A stretch of 64,000 bases of DNA, from positions 39,718-103,717 of the forward strand of contig CAJJDH010000025.1 in the NCBI GenBank assembly GCA_905182905.1, written 5' to 3'. Source of the DNA: a marine gamma proteobacterium HTCC2089. GTDB taxonomy: Bacteria > Pseudomonadota > Gammaproteobacteria > Pseudomonadales > Azotimanducaceae. Every line of letters begins with the position of its first letter. The stretch's first letter is position 1. Below the pieces are notes generated by a model. It saw nothing but the letters and a program-made list of their open reading frames with translations, was not told where the DNA came from and made no database searches. Below are positions 9,436 through 20,391 of the stretch, one piece after another. Made by a program: the position numbers and the translations under genes.

Positions 9436-10071
9436 TTACTTAGTCCAGCGCCGGTTGAAGTCTTCAGTAGAGTTAACCCGCGGATAATCCGCAGAAGGAA
9501 CGGGTTGTTGTAAAAATTCACAAAGTGGCTCCCAGCCATCACCCGGTCGATAGACTAATAAATTATTTGGGTCCACTGTGTCTATTACTTCTTCATTGTG
9601 TTGCTCGTAACAGGCTATGACATGATCTTTGTCGTCCATGCGCCCACCAAAGACACCATCCCAAATAACTTCGTAAACCATTGCGGAGCGAGCGAGAGCT
9701 TCTACATCTTTTCTATTTTCAGCGTCTAAGCGCGCACGCTCTGAGGCACGCCAAATAGTGTTCATTACGCTTGCATACCACTTATCGGAATCGCGTAGTG
9801 ACAAAATCACTCGTGCCTCAGGGTACGCTTGCATTTGCTCTCGCCAATAATTTGAGGACGGCCAGTCAACAGAAGCCTTGTAACCTGCAAAAAGTTGCTC
9901 CCAATCGACCCTTTGACCTTCCGCTATTTTAGTCCACAGCTTACTGTGAGATGGATTTAGCGGCACTTCCATCATGTGATAGCACTTATCAAAACCCAGT
10001 GTTTCTAGGGCAAATTTGAGCGACAAAGTGCCCGTGCGACCGAACCCTGCACCAATTACTTCTATAGCCAT
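9436..10071 (-). CDS. sulfotransferase-family protein (Sulfotransfer_4 type)
   Basis: A 211-residue protein beginning with GAGFGRTGTLSLKFALE, the 5'-phosphosulfate-binding loop of PAPS-dependent sulfotransferases in the small bacterial/eukaryotic group often seen in marine bacteria. A second PAPS-contacting region, ARVILSLRDSDKWYASV, lies near residue 83. It would transfer sulfate from PAPS to an unknown acceptor in the cytoplasm. It follows the amidohydrolase/frmA pair on the same strand but is separated from it by about 90 bp. Confidence 0.85.
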   Translation of the reverse strand: MAIEVIGAGFGRTGTLSLKFALETLGFDKCYHMMEVPLNPSHSKLWTKIAEGQRVDWEQLFAGYKASVDWPSSNYWREQMQAYPEARVILSLRDSDKWYASVMNTIWRASERARLDAENRKDVEALARSAMVYEVIWDGVFGGRMDDKDHVIACYEQHNEEVIDTVDPNNLLVYRPGDGWEPLCEFLQQPVPSADYPRVNSTEDFNRRWTK

Positions 10072-10162
10072 ATTTCCCTACTTGCTTGTTTTACTGATTG
10101 ATAACTGTCTTATAACAGGGAGTTATCTGCTAAATACAAACTTGTTTATTGAAACCACTTAG

Positions 10163-11172
10163 CTAGATCAACCGATAAGCTTGACTAGCGGCATCATGAA
10201 ACAGCCATTGCTGATCTGCTTGAGTGTATTTCTGTGCAATTTTTTTAAACGCATTCCAAAGCACATGGTATGAGCAACTTTGCTTATCAACTGGAAAGTT
10301 GCTTTCAAACATACAACGCTCTGGGCCAAATACTTTTATGGCATAGTCATGGTAGCGCCCCGTAGTGGCAACTATTTCGTCTGACGAAGGTGGCATATCT
10401 CGTTTGTGCAATCCAAAGCCGTTTATAGGCATTACTATGCCACCTAGTTTGGCAACCACATTAGGACATGTGGCTAACTGCGCTACATCTTTTTGCCATT
10501 GATTGAAGATCTCCTCGCCCTTACCTGAGTAAGGTCCAATACCCAAAGGTCCGCCGAAATGGTCGAATACAATGGTTACCTTTGGGAAGGCCTTGGCTAA
10601 AACGGTAAGGTCTGTAATTTGCGGGTGATACAACCAAGCATCAAAACTCAGGCCACGCTTTTCTAGTTGTGCAAAACCTCGCTGAAATTTTTCCTCAAGG
10701 AACAAGTTTTCTGTAGGTTTGGTATGAGAATTACGTATAGCTTCGCTAGCATCCCAACCTGCCGCATGACGAATACCCCGAAATCTTGGAGATGCGACTA
10801 TGTGCGCATCTAAGACGGGGCCCACATCGTCGCCTAATGTCAGATCAGCGTAGCTGACAATTCCAGCACAAAGTTTTGCAGGTCCGTACTGACCCGACGC
10901 TGACATTGCGGCTATGCCATTAACGAACTCAGTTTCTCCTACGGGCGCCATCGCTTTGTCCACGCTTGCGTTGTACATGGAGCCGCACTCGACAAAAACC
11001 GTGCTCACCACATTATGTCCCTGACCAATATCTGCTAACAGCTCTGGCAATAAATAGGCGTTAAGGTCATGGTCCCACAAATGATGGTGGGGGTCGCAAA
11101 TCTCGCGCTCGGCATCAATTACATCCTCGCGGAGTTGATCAAGCCATAGATTTATCTGTGCCGAGGCAGGCA

Positions 11173-11173
<1 letters not shown>
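10163..11173 (-). CDS. amidohydrolase family TIM-barrel hydrolase (COG3618-like)
   Basis: A 336-residue metal-dependent hydrolase. The N-terminal metal motif HHHLW (in DPHHHLWDHD near residue 27) and a C-terminal FESNFPVDKQ with a metal-binding Asp are typical of the COG3618/lactonase-like group. The start codon overlaps the stop of frmA as TAATG, so its translation is coupled to the dehydrogenase. The pairing suggests a lactone or ester hydrolysis step linked to alcohol or aldehyde oxidation (inference). It is not a formylglutathione hydrolase, which is an alpha/beta hydrolase. Confidence 0.83.
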
Positions 11174-12282
<1,109 letters not shown>

Positions 12283-12587
12283 CTAACTTCCTCTTTTGGC
12301 TGCAGCCTTATGCTGCGACCTACTAACTAATAGGTTCCAGACCGTACTACAGATCTTACAGCTCCAAACGACACTGACGATAAACGCAGGCACCCTCAGA
12401 CCTCGCACTACATTTAGGCTCAATGTCTAAACCAGCTTAATTGGGCCTTGATCTACTCCTTATAACCCAAGTCAGTTTTATTATGCAATGTACAAACTGA
12501 GCATCAATAAACCTATGACTACTGCTAAACTGCATCGATGATTTTTCTTGCCAGCCACAAATTTCGTAACAAGTCTTTGGTCACTCT
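12283..12587. other. 305-bp divergent intergenic region
   Basis: This lies between the divergent frmA and SulP genes. I see no open frame with coding character. A short GCAGC/GCTGC hairpin sits near 12301-12316 on the frmA side. Promoters for both genes must lie here, but I cannot assign -35/-10 boxes with confidence. Confidence 0.4.
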
Positions 12588-14363
12588 ATGCGGCTAGGTA
12601 TGCGTATTGCACTTAGCCTACGAAGCTGGCGAAACTTTGTACCCCTAATTGGTGTACTCACCCACTATCGCCGACATGATCTGAGCCATGACCTACTGGC
12701 GGGGTTAGTTGTTGGAATGGTGACAATACCTCAGGCGGTAGCTTACGCTTACTTGGCCGGCGTACCGCCTCAGTCGGGGCTGTATGCGTGTCTACTACCT
12801 ATGGTGATCTACGCCATTTTCGGCAGTTCTAAACAAATGGTAGTCGGCCCGGTAGCAGTGGCTGCTTTGCTAGTAGCTGCCACCGTCAGTGAATACGCGC
12901 CCAAATATAGCGATGCCTACTTAGCCATCACCTCAGTTTTGTGTCTGCAAATTGCGGGAATTTTATGGTTGCTTAGACTTTCCCAAATGGGCGGTCTGGT
13001 GAACTTACTTAGCCACCCGGTGATTACAGGATTTGTAAACGCTGCCGCCATACTAATTATAGTCAGCCAGCTGCCCGGTTTAAGTGGCATAGCGCTAGGA
13101 GATGCTGAAAGCCCGTTGGCTGATTTAGCCAATCTAATTGGCGCCGTCGACCAGTTAGAGCCCTTAACTCTAGCATTTGGGCTGAGCACTCTGGCCTTCC
13201 TTGTCGCCAGCAAAAGAATAATTGCCAAATGCCTAACATTGATCGGCGTGGAAGAAACCCAAGATCATCCCGCGACACGAACCGGACCAATGTTAGCCGC
13301 TGTCATAAGTATTATTTTAGTCAGCTTTCTGGGGCTAAATGGCAACCTACAGACTGTTGGCTTTGTACCGGCTGGACTCCCTACTCTTGTATGGCCGAAC
13401 TTTGACCTAGCATTATGGTTAAACCTCATGCCTGCGGCAGCGATAATCGCAATCATTACTTACGTAGAAAGTTATTCTATTGGTACAACACTTGCTGCAA
13501 AACAGCAGACACGCATAAATCCTCACCAAGAATTATTCGCCTTAGGAGCGGCTAACATGGGCGCGGCAATAACTGGTGCGTATCCGGTAGCCGGTTCTTT
13601 TTCGCGCTCCAGTGTCAATTACTCAGCAGGCGCGCGAACACCACTGAGTTCACTGTTCTGTGCACTTGTGGTGGTTCTTACACTGACCTTCCTCACAGGC
13701 CTATTTGCCAACCTACCCAAAGCGGTATTGGCTGCAATTGTCATTGTCTCAGTGATCGGTCTAATTGACTTCAAGAGCTCGCGTAAACACTGGTCCGTTT
13801 ACCGGCACGACAGCTGGACAGAATTAGCCACCATGTCACTGGTGCTTATTTTTGGGGTGGAAGTTGGTCTACTTGCAGGCGTGGGCATATCAATTGCGTT
13901 ATTTATACGCAGTTCTAGCCAACCTAATATCACTCAGGTTGGTCGCCTTGATGACTCTGAACATTTTCGATCAGTGAAGCGCTTTGAAGTCACAACTTAC
14001 CCAAACATTCTGGCGCTCCGCGTAGACGAAAACATTTTCTTTGCCAACGCTACACAGATAGAAGATAGATTGCTCAGACGCGCACTAAGGCGCAAAGACA
14101 CCAAACATCTTGTTGTCGTGTGCAGTTCGGTGAATATGATCGATGCCACCGGTTTAATGATGCTGTACCGACTTAACAGTCACCTGGCTGAGGCGAACAT
14201 TTCGCTGAGTTTGAGCGACGTCAAAGGCCCGCTGATGAAACAGCTGAGTAATACAGATATTACTCAATCCATTAGCGGCGAGGTTTTCTTCAACACTGAC
14301 CAAGCGATTAAGCAGCTAGCGCCAAATTCTCAATTAGCAGATCAGCCGCATGAAAATACTTGA
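12588..14363 (+). CDS. SulP-family anion transporter with STAS domain
   Basis: A 591-residue SLC26/SulP transporter. The N-terminal domain opens with the family signature DLLAGLVVGMVTIPQAVAYA (about residues 36-55) and PPQSGLYA, and has about 12-14 membrane segments. A cytoplasmic STAS domain covers roughly residues 455-570 (SSVNMIDATGLMMLYRL). Substrates of the family include sulfate, bicarbonate and dicarboxylates, and none can be chosen here. The last 14 bp overlap the start of lptG, an unusual pairing. Confidence 0.92.
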   Translation: MRLGMRIALSLRSWRNFVPLIGVLTHYRRHDLSHDLLAGLVVGMVTIPQAVAYAYLAGVPPQSGLYACLLPMVIYAIFGSSKQMVVGPVAVAALLVAATVSEYAPKYSDAYLAITSVLCLQIAGILWLLRLSQMGGLVNLLSHPVITGFVNAAAILIIVSQLPGLSGIALGDAESPLADLANLIGAVDQLEPLTLAFGLSTLAFLVASKRIIAKCLTLIGVEETQDHPATRTGPMLAAVISIILVSFLGLNGNLQTVGFVPAGLPTLVWPNFDLALWLNLMPAAAIIAIITYVESYSIGTTLAAKQQTRINPHQELFALGAANMGAAITGAYPVAGSFSRSSVNYSAGARTPLSSLFCALVVVLTLTFLTGLFANLPKAVLAAIVIVSVIGLIDFKSSRKHWSVYRHDSWTELATMSLVLIFGVEVGLLAGVGISIALFIRSSSQPNITQVGRLDDSEHFRSVKRFEVTTYPNILALRVDENIFFANATQIEDRLLRRALRRKDTKHLVVVCSSVNMIDATGLMMLYRLNSHLAEANISLSLSDVKGPLMKQLSNTDITQSISGEVFFNTDQAIKQLAPNSQLADQPHENT

Positions 14364-15420
14364 CGGCTATCTAACGCGAGTTGCCACCTTAGCAGTATTC
14401 CTGACGCTATTATCTTTGGTCAGTATCACCAGTCTTTTTGCGCTTTTTGAAGAGTTGGGTGAAAGCCAAGCTACATATGGTTTTCTTGACGCGCTTGTCT
14501 ATTTGGCGCAAACACTGCCGCGAAGAATCGACGAGCTACTCATCTATTGTGTATTCCTTGGCTATTTGCTTGCCCTCGGCGCTCTTGCCGAGAACGGAGA
14601 ATTGACCGCTGCCAGAGTCGCTGGCGTATCGCCAATGCGCCTATTGGCCGGGCTGCTACCGTCACTGACAATCTGTCTCATTGTAAGCTTCAGCTTGAGC
14701 GAATATCTGGCACCAACGGGAGAGCAAGCAGGTGAGCGCGGCAAACAACAGGCGCAGTATGGGGAAAATGCACTCAGCCAAAGCGGTGGTTTATGGTTTC
14801 GCGATGGCGGCGAATACGTGCAAATTAGTAGCCTTGAGGCGAATGGCGATCTCGCTGGCGTTGTACGTTATTCGGTAAATGATGCACATCAGCTCACCCA
14901 AAGCCTTAAAGCTGAATCAGCAAAGTATGATGAAAGTGTTAGCGCGTGGACTCTCTATAACGGCACCGTTACGCAGCTCGGCGATGTCACTACGCAAACA
15001 GTAGAATTCGAAAAAATGTCATGGCAGACCCCCATGACCCCAGAACTTTTGGCTAGCCAAGCATTTTTAGAACCGCGCAAGATGCCGTTATTAGGTATTC
15101 ATAAGCAAATAGCATTCTTGGAACAACAGAGTTTACCTGCTACCGAATACAAACTAGTTTATTGGTCGCGAATACTAAAACCTCTGACTTTCTTTGGCAT
15201 GGCGCTATTAGCCCTAGCTATTGTCATTGGACCACTCCGCAGCTCAGGCATGGGTCAACGTTTGACCATTGGGATATTTGTTGGACTAGGCTTCAAGTAC
15301 TTACAGGATCTTTTTGCCCCCACAGCCATAGTCTTCGGCGTTCCGGCTATCATTGCCGTAGCACTACCAACGATTATTTTTGCGCTGGCAGCACATTCGC
15401 TGATTAGGCGTTACGCCTAA
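14350..15420 (+). CDS. lptG: LPS export ABC transporter permease LptG
   Basis: LptG is one of the two inner-membrane permeases of the LptB2FG complex, which extracts LPS and pushes it onto the LptC-LptA bridge. The 356-residue protein has the YjgP/YjgQ layout: N-terminal helices with a RRIDELLIYCVFLGYLLALG segment, the ELTAARVAGVSP coupling helix near residue 83, a periplasmic beta-jellyroll around residues 130-260, and three C-terminal helices ending in a family-typical FG.P. segment. lptF, normally adjacent, is absent here; instead the gene overlaps sulP by 14 bp. An LptF assignment is possible but less likely. Confidence 0.85.
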   Translation: MKILDGYLTRVATLAVFLTLLSLVSITSLFALFEELGESQATYGFLDALVYLAQTLPRRIDELLIYCVFLGYLLALGALAENGELTAARVAGVSPMRLLAGLLPSLTICLIVSFSLSEYLAPTGEQAGERGKQQAQYGENALSQSGGLWFRDGGEYVQISSLEANGDLAGVVRYSVNDAHQLTQSLKAESAKYDESVSAWTLYNGTVTQLGDVTTQTVEFEKMSWQTPMTPELLASQAFLEPRKMPLLGIHKQIAFLEQQSLPATEYKLVYWSRILKPLTFFGMALLALAIVIGPLRSSGMGQRLTIGIFVGLGFKYLQDLFAPTAIVFGVPAIIAVALPTIIFALAAHSLIRRYA

Positions 15421-15451
15421 CCCGTACGACCGGACGCCTATATTCTCGCAC

Positions 15452-16630
15452 CTAGGCTGCCTTGATAGGCGCCACATCGTGCAAACTTGGGTCCAGTCCC
15501 GCACCCATCATCTGAATAAAGTTATCCCGATAAAAAAGCTGCTGGGTTTGTTCGTCTATTCCCTCTAAAGCTTCACCAAATCGCTTCAATGGGTTTCTGC
15601 CACCTTCCACATGCGGAAAGTCAGAGGAGAAAAGGCACATTTGCGGTGCTGAATTTTCAATAATCCAATTTGTTGGTTCGTGGGGATAAGGAGTAACTTT
15701 GAATTGTCGCTGGGCAATTTCACTTGGCCTTGCAGACAACTTCTTCAATCGGTCTTCACCTTTAGTAAATGCAGCCACACCGGAGTCGATAGAACGCATC
15801 CAACTGGGTAACCATGAAGCACCTAGTTCGATGGCTGCGAACTGCAAATTTGGAAAGCGGTCGAAAACACCGTCAATGATGAGCACAGACAACGTTTCCC
15901 AAAGGGAAAGCGGAATAGTCATATAGCTGGTAGAAGTAAAATTTTCGGCGCCGCCATGGAAATCTAAGGTCCGTCCCAAACCATTTTCGTGGTACGGGGC
16001 GATCATTTGATCTTCACCACCAACATGAAAAATAATCGGCAGGCCCGCTTCTTGGACTAGCCCCCAAAGTGGATCAAGACCAATATGACTTGGGGAATGA
16101 GTTGGTGGGCAACGTGAAGGAATCATAATTGCCTTACAGCCCATATCTATGGCTTCGCGGGCTATTTTCGGTGCCTGCTCCATATCCAATAAAGGCACGT
16201 ATCCGGTGGCTAGTAACCGCGGATCTACCGAGCAAAAATCACTCATCATGCGGTTATGGGCTCGAGCGGATGCCAGCGCCAAGCTATTCGTACGCCCTGT
16301 TTCTAGGCCATAGTTAGCGAGGGCGGCGGAGGTGAAAACTAGTTGGCTGGCAAAACCAAGATAGTCCAGGGTGCGGACCCGGTCTTGGTTGTTAAATGCA
16401 CCCACGGAGTCGTGGCCTTTGCGCAGCATCAACTGGCTTTCTTCATCGGCTCGAAACTGCGGATCAGTGTGTTTACGTTGTATGTCGCGAAGCCAGTTCT
16501 CATCGTGTGGAGGAATAGCATCTAGTAGGCCTTGGCGATGTTCAGCCTCAACGTATTGCAAAATAGTGTGGGGCAGCTCCATCACGTGGCTGTCCGCATC
16601 ATGAATTGTCCTTCCTGTTACATATGGCAT
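15452..16630 (-). CDS. amidohydrolase family (PF04909/COG2159-like) TIM-barrel enzyme
   Basis: A 392-residue metal-dependent hydrolase or decarboxylase of the Amidohydro_2 group. The N-terminal motif DADSHVMELP (near residue 11) replaces the usual DxHxH, a metal histidine is in IIFHVGGEDQ near 198, and the C-terminal FSSDFPHVEGG carries the conserved Asp. This subgroup with a DxDSH start is common in aromatic- and terpenoid-degrading bacteria, but the substrate is unknown. It lies downstream of a crotonase on the same strand. Confidence 0.85.
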   Translation of the reverse strand: MPYVTGRTIHDADSHVMELPHTILQYVEAEHRQGLLDAIPPHDENWLRDIQRKHTDPQFRADEESQLMLRKGHDSVGAFNNQDRVRTLDYLGFASQLVFTSAALANYGLETGRTNSLALASARAHNRMMSDFCSVDPRLLATGYVPLLDMEQAPKIAREAIDMGCKAIMIPSRCPPTHSPSHIGLDPLWGLVQEAGLPIIFHVGGEDQMIAPYHENGLGRTLDFHGGAENFTSTSYMTIPLSLWETLSVLIIDGVFDRFPNLQFAAIELGASWLPSWMRSIDSGVAAFTKGEDRLKKLSARPSEIAQRQFKVTPYPHEPTNWIIENSAPQMCLFSSDFPHVEGGRNPLKRFGEALEGIDEQTQQLFYRDNFIQMMGAGLDPSLHDVAPIKAA

Positions 16631-16739
16631 GCTAATCTTTACCTCTACCTTTACTCACTTTTTGTACCTGATACTGCCTATCAAGCTAACATGACCGACT
16701 AAGACAGTCACATCGGCACTGGCTATGCCTGCAGGACAG

Positions 16740-17585
16740 CTATTTTGTTTGGGGTTTGCCCAATGCCCCTGCAAGCTCACCAACTTGCAGCTCACCTTCT
16801 CGCGTTTGTCCTCCAATCTGCAAAAATTCTCGCATATTGTGCTGAGCTGAATCTGTTCTGAGCAAACGTGCAAACAAATAGGCTTCTTCTTGCAGACCTT
16901 GAGCCAAAGGCAAGTCTGCTGCAGAAACCGCAGCTTTACCTAAGCGTACAGCTTCCACGGGAAAACTGGCAATACGGTTAGCTAGAGCCGAAACCTTTGC
17001 CTCAATGTCCGCGGCCGCATAAATACGGTTGAGGTAACCCCACCGCTCTGCCGTTTCTGCATCTAAATCATCACCACCCAAAACGATTTCCATAGCACGG
17101 GCGCGGCCCACCAAACGCGGCAACCTTTGCGTGCCGGTACCGCCTGGTAAAATACCCAATGGTATCTCCATCTGATTGATGATGGTTTTATCCTTAACGC
17201 CAAAGCGCATATCCATACTAGAAACCAACTCGCTGCCACCACCGCCAACTCGACCTTCGATTTGGGCAATAGTCACCTTATCCATGGTACGCAGGCGCTC
17301 ACACATCAAATGATAGGCACTTAACTCAGTAGCCCGTTCAGCGTCGCCCTCAATAGGAAATTCCAAAATAGATGACACGTCAAAGTGTGCCAAAAAGAAG
17401 TCTGGGTCTGCGCTCTTAAACACCACCACCGTCAAATCAGGGTCATTTTTTAACGCTCCCACCAGATCACGCAATTCAGCAAAAAGCTCTTGGGTAATTA
17501 AATTGATGGGTGGGTTATCTAAGGTCACCGTTGCTACGCGTCCAGCTACCGCTACTTTTATCAATTCATACTTCGTGTAAGTCAT
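16740..17585 (-). CDS. enoyl-CoA hydratase/isomerase family protein
   Basis: A 281-residue crotonase-fold enzyme when started at the ATG at 17585, which has GAGGGG upstream; an upstream in-frame ATG at 17609 has no good ribosome site. The oxyanion-hole segments FFLAHFD and GRVGGGGSEL are visible, and both hydratase glutamates are in place (Glu119 in GGGGSE and Glu140 in MEIPLG). The reaction could be hydration or isomerisation of an acyl-CoA; substrate unknown. The gene is upstream of an amidohydrolase on the same strand. Confidence 0.87.
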   Translation of the reverse strand: MTYTKYELIKVAVAGRVATVTLDNPPINLITQELFAELRDLVGALKNDPDLTVVVFKSADPDFFLAHFDVSSILEFPIEGDAERATELSAYHLMCERLRTMDKVTIAQIEGRVGGGGSELVSSMDMRFGVKDKTIINQMEIPLGILPGGTGTQRLPRLVGRARAMEIVLGGDDLDAETAERWGYLNRIYAAADIEAKVSALANRIASFPVEAVRLGKAAVSAADLPLAQGLQEEAYLFARLLRTDSAQHNMREFLQIGGQTREGELQVGELAGALGKPQTK

Positions 17586-17826
17586 TTTGTTTCCCCTCTC
17601 CCACTGCATAGTCTTTTCATGCAGTATAAATTTATAAGCTTCATTTCCCCGAACTACCCCTTGAATCTACCCCAAGCAAAATTTTCGAGCAAACTAAGGT
17701 CATGGGCAGACCACAAGAAAGCCGTCCCTGCACTTTATTTAGAGCTGAAAGCTAACACCTGAAGTAGAATTCGACAGTTGCGGCTACACCAACTCAGCCG
17801 ACTATTTAGCAGTTAGGAAACAACAA

Positions 17827-18447
17827 GTGACAGTAAATACTCAGCCCGGTTCCCAAGCGCAAAGTCAGAATTCACAACCACTCCCAGCAGATGAGCAAGC
17901 ATCTACATGGTTATTTGGATATGGATCACTAATTTGGAAACCCGAGCTACCTTTTATCCGCGCTCATCCAGCCAGGGTAGATGGATACGTAAGGCGTTTC
18001 TGGCAAGGATCTGAGGATCACAGAGGCACGCCTGAGTCTCCGGGACGCGTAGTTACCTTAGTCCCCGACTACCAAGGCCAGTGTTTTGGTGTGGCGTACC
18101 TAGTGAGCAACATAGAAATTGAGCAGACCTTTGCCCAGCTAGATCACCGCGAGAAAAACGGCTATACCCGCCTCACTCTAGATTTGAATCTTGGTTCAGA
18201 TGCCGTCCTAACCGACGAAAAGGTGGTTGCAGGGATTACCTACATTGCTGACGAGTACAACGAAGCGTACCTAGGCCAAGCACCGATTGCGCAAATTGCC
18301 AAAGAAATTTTCCACAGCGTGGGCCCTAGTGGAACAAATACCGAGTACTTACTTGAGTTGGCTCAAGCCCTTCGCGATAGGGTCATCGATGACCCCCACG
18401 TTTTTGCTTTAGAGACTGAGATCCGAACGCTTTTAAATCAAAGTTAG
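17827..18447 (+). CDS. chaC: gamma-glutamylcyclotransferase ChaC
   Basis: ChaC cleaves glutathione to 5-oxoproline and Cys-Gly. The substrate loop YGSLIWKPE (near residue 31), the RRFWQGSEDHRGTPE segment and the catalytic glutamate in DHREKNGY are all intact. The 206 residues include a polar N-terminal extension rich in Gln and Ser. GTG is the likely start, with AGGAAAC upstream. It stands alone, convergent with the ClpP-like gene, and joins FrmA, the GST and the Sec-peroxidase as the glutathione-linked genes in this window. Confidence 0.9.
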   Translation: MTVNTQPGSQAQSQNSQPLPADEQASTWLFGYGSLIWKPELPFIRAHPARVDGYVRRFWQGSEDHRGTPESPGRVVTLVPDYQGQCFGVAYLVSNIEIEQTFAQLDHREKNGYTRLTLDLNLGSDAVLTDEKVVAGITYIADEYNEAYLGQAPIAQIAKEIFHSVGPSGTNTEYLLELAQALRDRVIDDPHVFALETEIRTLLNQS

Positions 18448-18455
18448 TAGGCCAC

Positions 18456-18480
18456 AAAAAAAGAGCCTAAAGGCCCTTTC
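18456..18480 (-). terminator. intrinsic terminator after the ClpP-like gene
   Basis: Read on the minus strand, an AAAGGGCC / GGCTCTTT stem (one mismatch) with a TTTA loop runs directly into seven Ts. This is a classic factor-independent terminator for the ClpP-like gene. The same hairpin follows chaC on the plus strand, with a weaker T-rich tail. Confidence 0.75.
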
Positions 18481-18548
18481 TTCTATGATCAGCATTTCTC
18501 AGCTTAAGACTTTAAGCACACTGCTATGGCTATCTGCGACATCAATGT

Positions 18549-19148
18549 CTAACCAATTTCACCAATGTCACTGATGATTTTACCCACCAGCCCGTATTCA
18601 ACAGACTCTTCTGCACTCATCCAATAGTCACGTGCAGTATCTTCAGCCACGCTCTCCAATGTTCTACCTGTTTGAGACGCGATAATGCCGTTGATGCGTT
18701 CGCGAGTTTTTACAATCTCTCGAGCGTGAATTTGAATATCGGTAGCATCGCCACCAAATCCACCGCTAGGCTGATGAATCAAAAATCTGGTGTTAGGCAG
18801 AGCAAAACGATTCTCTTTTTCGCTGGCCAGATAGATATGCGTAGCAATACTGCCGACCCAACCTGTACCTACAGTTCGTACCACCGGCTTAATAAAACGA
18901 ATCATATCGAAAATGGTATCTCCAGATTCTACATGTCCGCCGGGCGAACCAATATAAAGTGTAATTGGTTCGTCTGACTCAAAGGCCAAAGCCAGAAGTT
19001 TTTCCGCTGTACGCCGAGCAACATCTTGGTTTATTTCACCAAACAATGTCAGCGTTCGGTTCTTAATCAACACATTGTCCAACATGTTGAAACTCTTGGC
19101 TGCTTCCGCTGCTAACTTTTCATCCTGCTCGCTGTCTAACCGTGTCAT
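18549..19148 (-). CDS. ClpP-type serine protease paralogue
   Basis: A 199-residue member of the ClpP/SDH-like fold. The Ser100-His125-Asp174 triad is preserved (GWVGSIATH, LIHQPSGG and ARDYWMSAEE), and IGSPGGHVESGD forms the oxyanion strand. The serine motif differs from housekeeping ClpP (GQAASMGA), and there is no adjacent clpX or clpA. It is therefore probably a second ClpP with its own assembly or partner (inference). It ends at a clear terminator and diverges from an esterase gene. Confidence 0.85.
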   Translation of the reverse strand: MTRLDSEQDEKLAAEAAKSFNMLDNVLIKNRTLTLFGEINQDVARRTAEKLLALAFESDEPITLYIGSPGGHVESGDTIFDMIRFIKPVVRTVGTGWVGSIATHIYLASEKENRFALPNTRFLIHQPSGGFGGDATDIQIHAREIVKTRERINGIIASQTGRTLESVAEDTARDYWMSAEESVEYGLVGKIISDIGEIG

Positions 19149-19330
19149 CGGTTCACTCCATTAAATCTAATTCTGGCCGGTTTCATCTTAACTCTAAACT
19201 CGGGTCTAAGGCATCTTTCTCGTTCAATTTGCGCACCACCATGCACCTGAGGGACGCTACTATATAGTGTTCTTATACGCTTTAGTGTAGCTTCGACTCA
19301 CCTATTTTTGGGACGAGAGGAGAAATTTCA

Positions 19331-20257
19331 ATGGCACTAGCACCAGAATATCAAGCCATGTTTGATCAATTGGCAGAAAACGGCCCAGCTCCGGGCATAT
19401 CAGATCTACCGGTACCCGACGGCAGGAACGTTTACCGCACTATGCGCCCGGTAAACCCTGAACTACCTGTACATAAAATAGAAGATCTCAACATTGATGG
19501 TCCGCTTGGAGAAATTCCAGTACGCGTATATCACCCTGCAGGGGATGGACCCTTTGGTGTTCTAGTTTATTTTCACGGCGGCGGCTGGGTCATTGGCGAT
19601 ATCGACACTGCGGACTCGGTCTGCAGAGAATTGTCCACCTTGGCAAGCCTGGTGGTGGTGTCAGTAGACTATCGTTTAGCACCCGAGCACCTTTATCCAG
19701 CATCAGTTGTAGATTCGTATGCCGCCGTTTGTTGGGTTGGCGAGAATCAACAGCGACTTAACGGTAACGGCAAAATTGGCGTTGCGGGCGAAAGTGCCGG
19801 GGGCACTATTGCGGCAGTCATGAGCCAAATGGCTAGGGATGAAAACGGTCCAGCTATCGCTTTTCAATGTCTACTTTACCCTGTCACCGATGCGGATATG
19901 AGCCGCGAGTCGTATGCTTTGAATGGCTCAGGCTATTTGTTGGAAACTGCCACTATGAAGTGGTTTTGGGACACTTATTGCCCGGATGAGGCAGCGCGAA
20001 AGAATTCCAATGCATCGCCAATACAAGCTGAAAGTTTAGCTAACTTGGCACCTGCGCTAATTATGACGGCAGAATTTGATCCGCTGAGAGATGAGGGTGA
20101 AGCCTATGGCGCAGCAATGAATGCAGCCGGCAGCACGGCGGAAGTTGTACGCTGCGCAGGCTTAGTCCATGACTTTTTCAGCACAGCAGCCGTATTTGAA
20201 TGTTCTCGAGCACCATTCCTATCAGCTGTTGAAAAACTTAAAGCCCACTTAAACTGA
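19331..20257 (+). CDS. hormone-sensitive-lipase-type alpha/beta hydrolase
   Basis: A family IV (HSL) esterase of 308 residues. HGGGW is at 82-86, the nucleophile Ser155 is in GESAGG, Asp is in TAEFDPLRDEG near 250 and His in GLVHDFFS near 282. These enzymes hydrolyse short-chain esters in the cytoplasm. The start has GAGGAG about 8 bases upstream. It is followed by a GC-rich hairpin and then a YciI/SDR pair, which may be a separate unit. Confidence 0.9.
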   Translation: MALAPEYQAMFDQLAENGPAPGISDLPVPDGRNVYRTMRPVNPELPVHKIEDLNIDGPLGEIPVRVYHPAGDGPFGVLVYFHGGGWVIGDIDTADSVCRELSTLASLVVVSVDYRLAPEHLYPASVVDSYAAVCWVGENQQRLNGNGKIGVAGESAGGTIAAVMSQMARDENGPAIAFQCLLYPVTDADMSRESYALNGSGYLLETATMKWFWDTYCPDEAARKNSNASPIQAESLANLAPALIMTAEFDPLRDEGEAYGAAMNAAGSTAEVVRCAGLVHDFFSTAAVFECSRAPFLSAVEKLKAHLN

Positions 20258-20267
20258 ACTAGGTTGC

Positions 20268-20286
20268 GAGGCCTCAATGAGGCCTC
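20268..20286 (+). terminator. GAGGCCTC hairpin after the esterase gene
   Basis: Two copies of the palindrome GAGGCCTC separated by AAT form an 8-bp stem just after the esterase stop. No T-tract follows, so termination strength is uncertain; it could also attenuate read-through into the YciI gene. Confidence 0.45.
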
Positions 20287-20391
20287 AACCCGTTGACCAC
20301 AATGTCTAGATTGACCCCTAGACTAGCGATTACACAAGACCTAGATCCAGACCAGTTTCCATACCCATTGAAAATTTCATAGGAGCCCACA

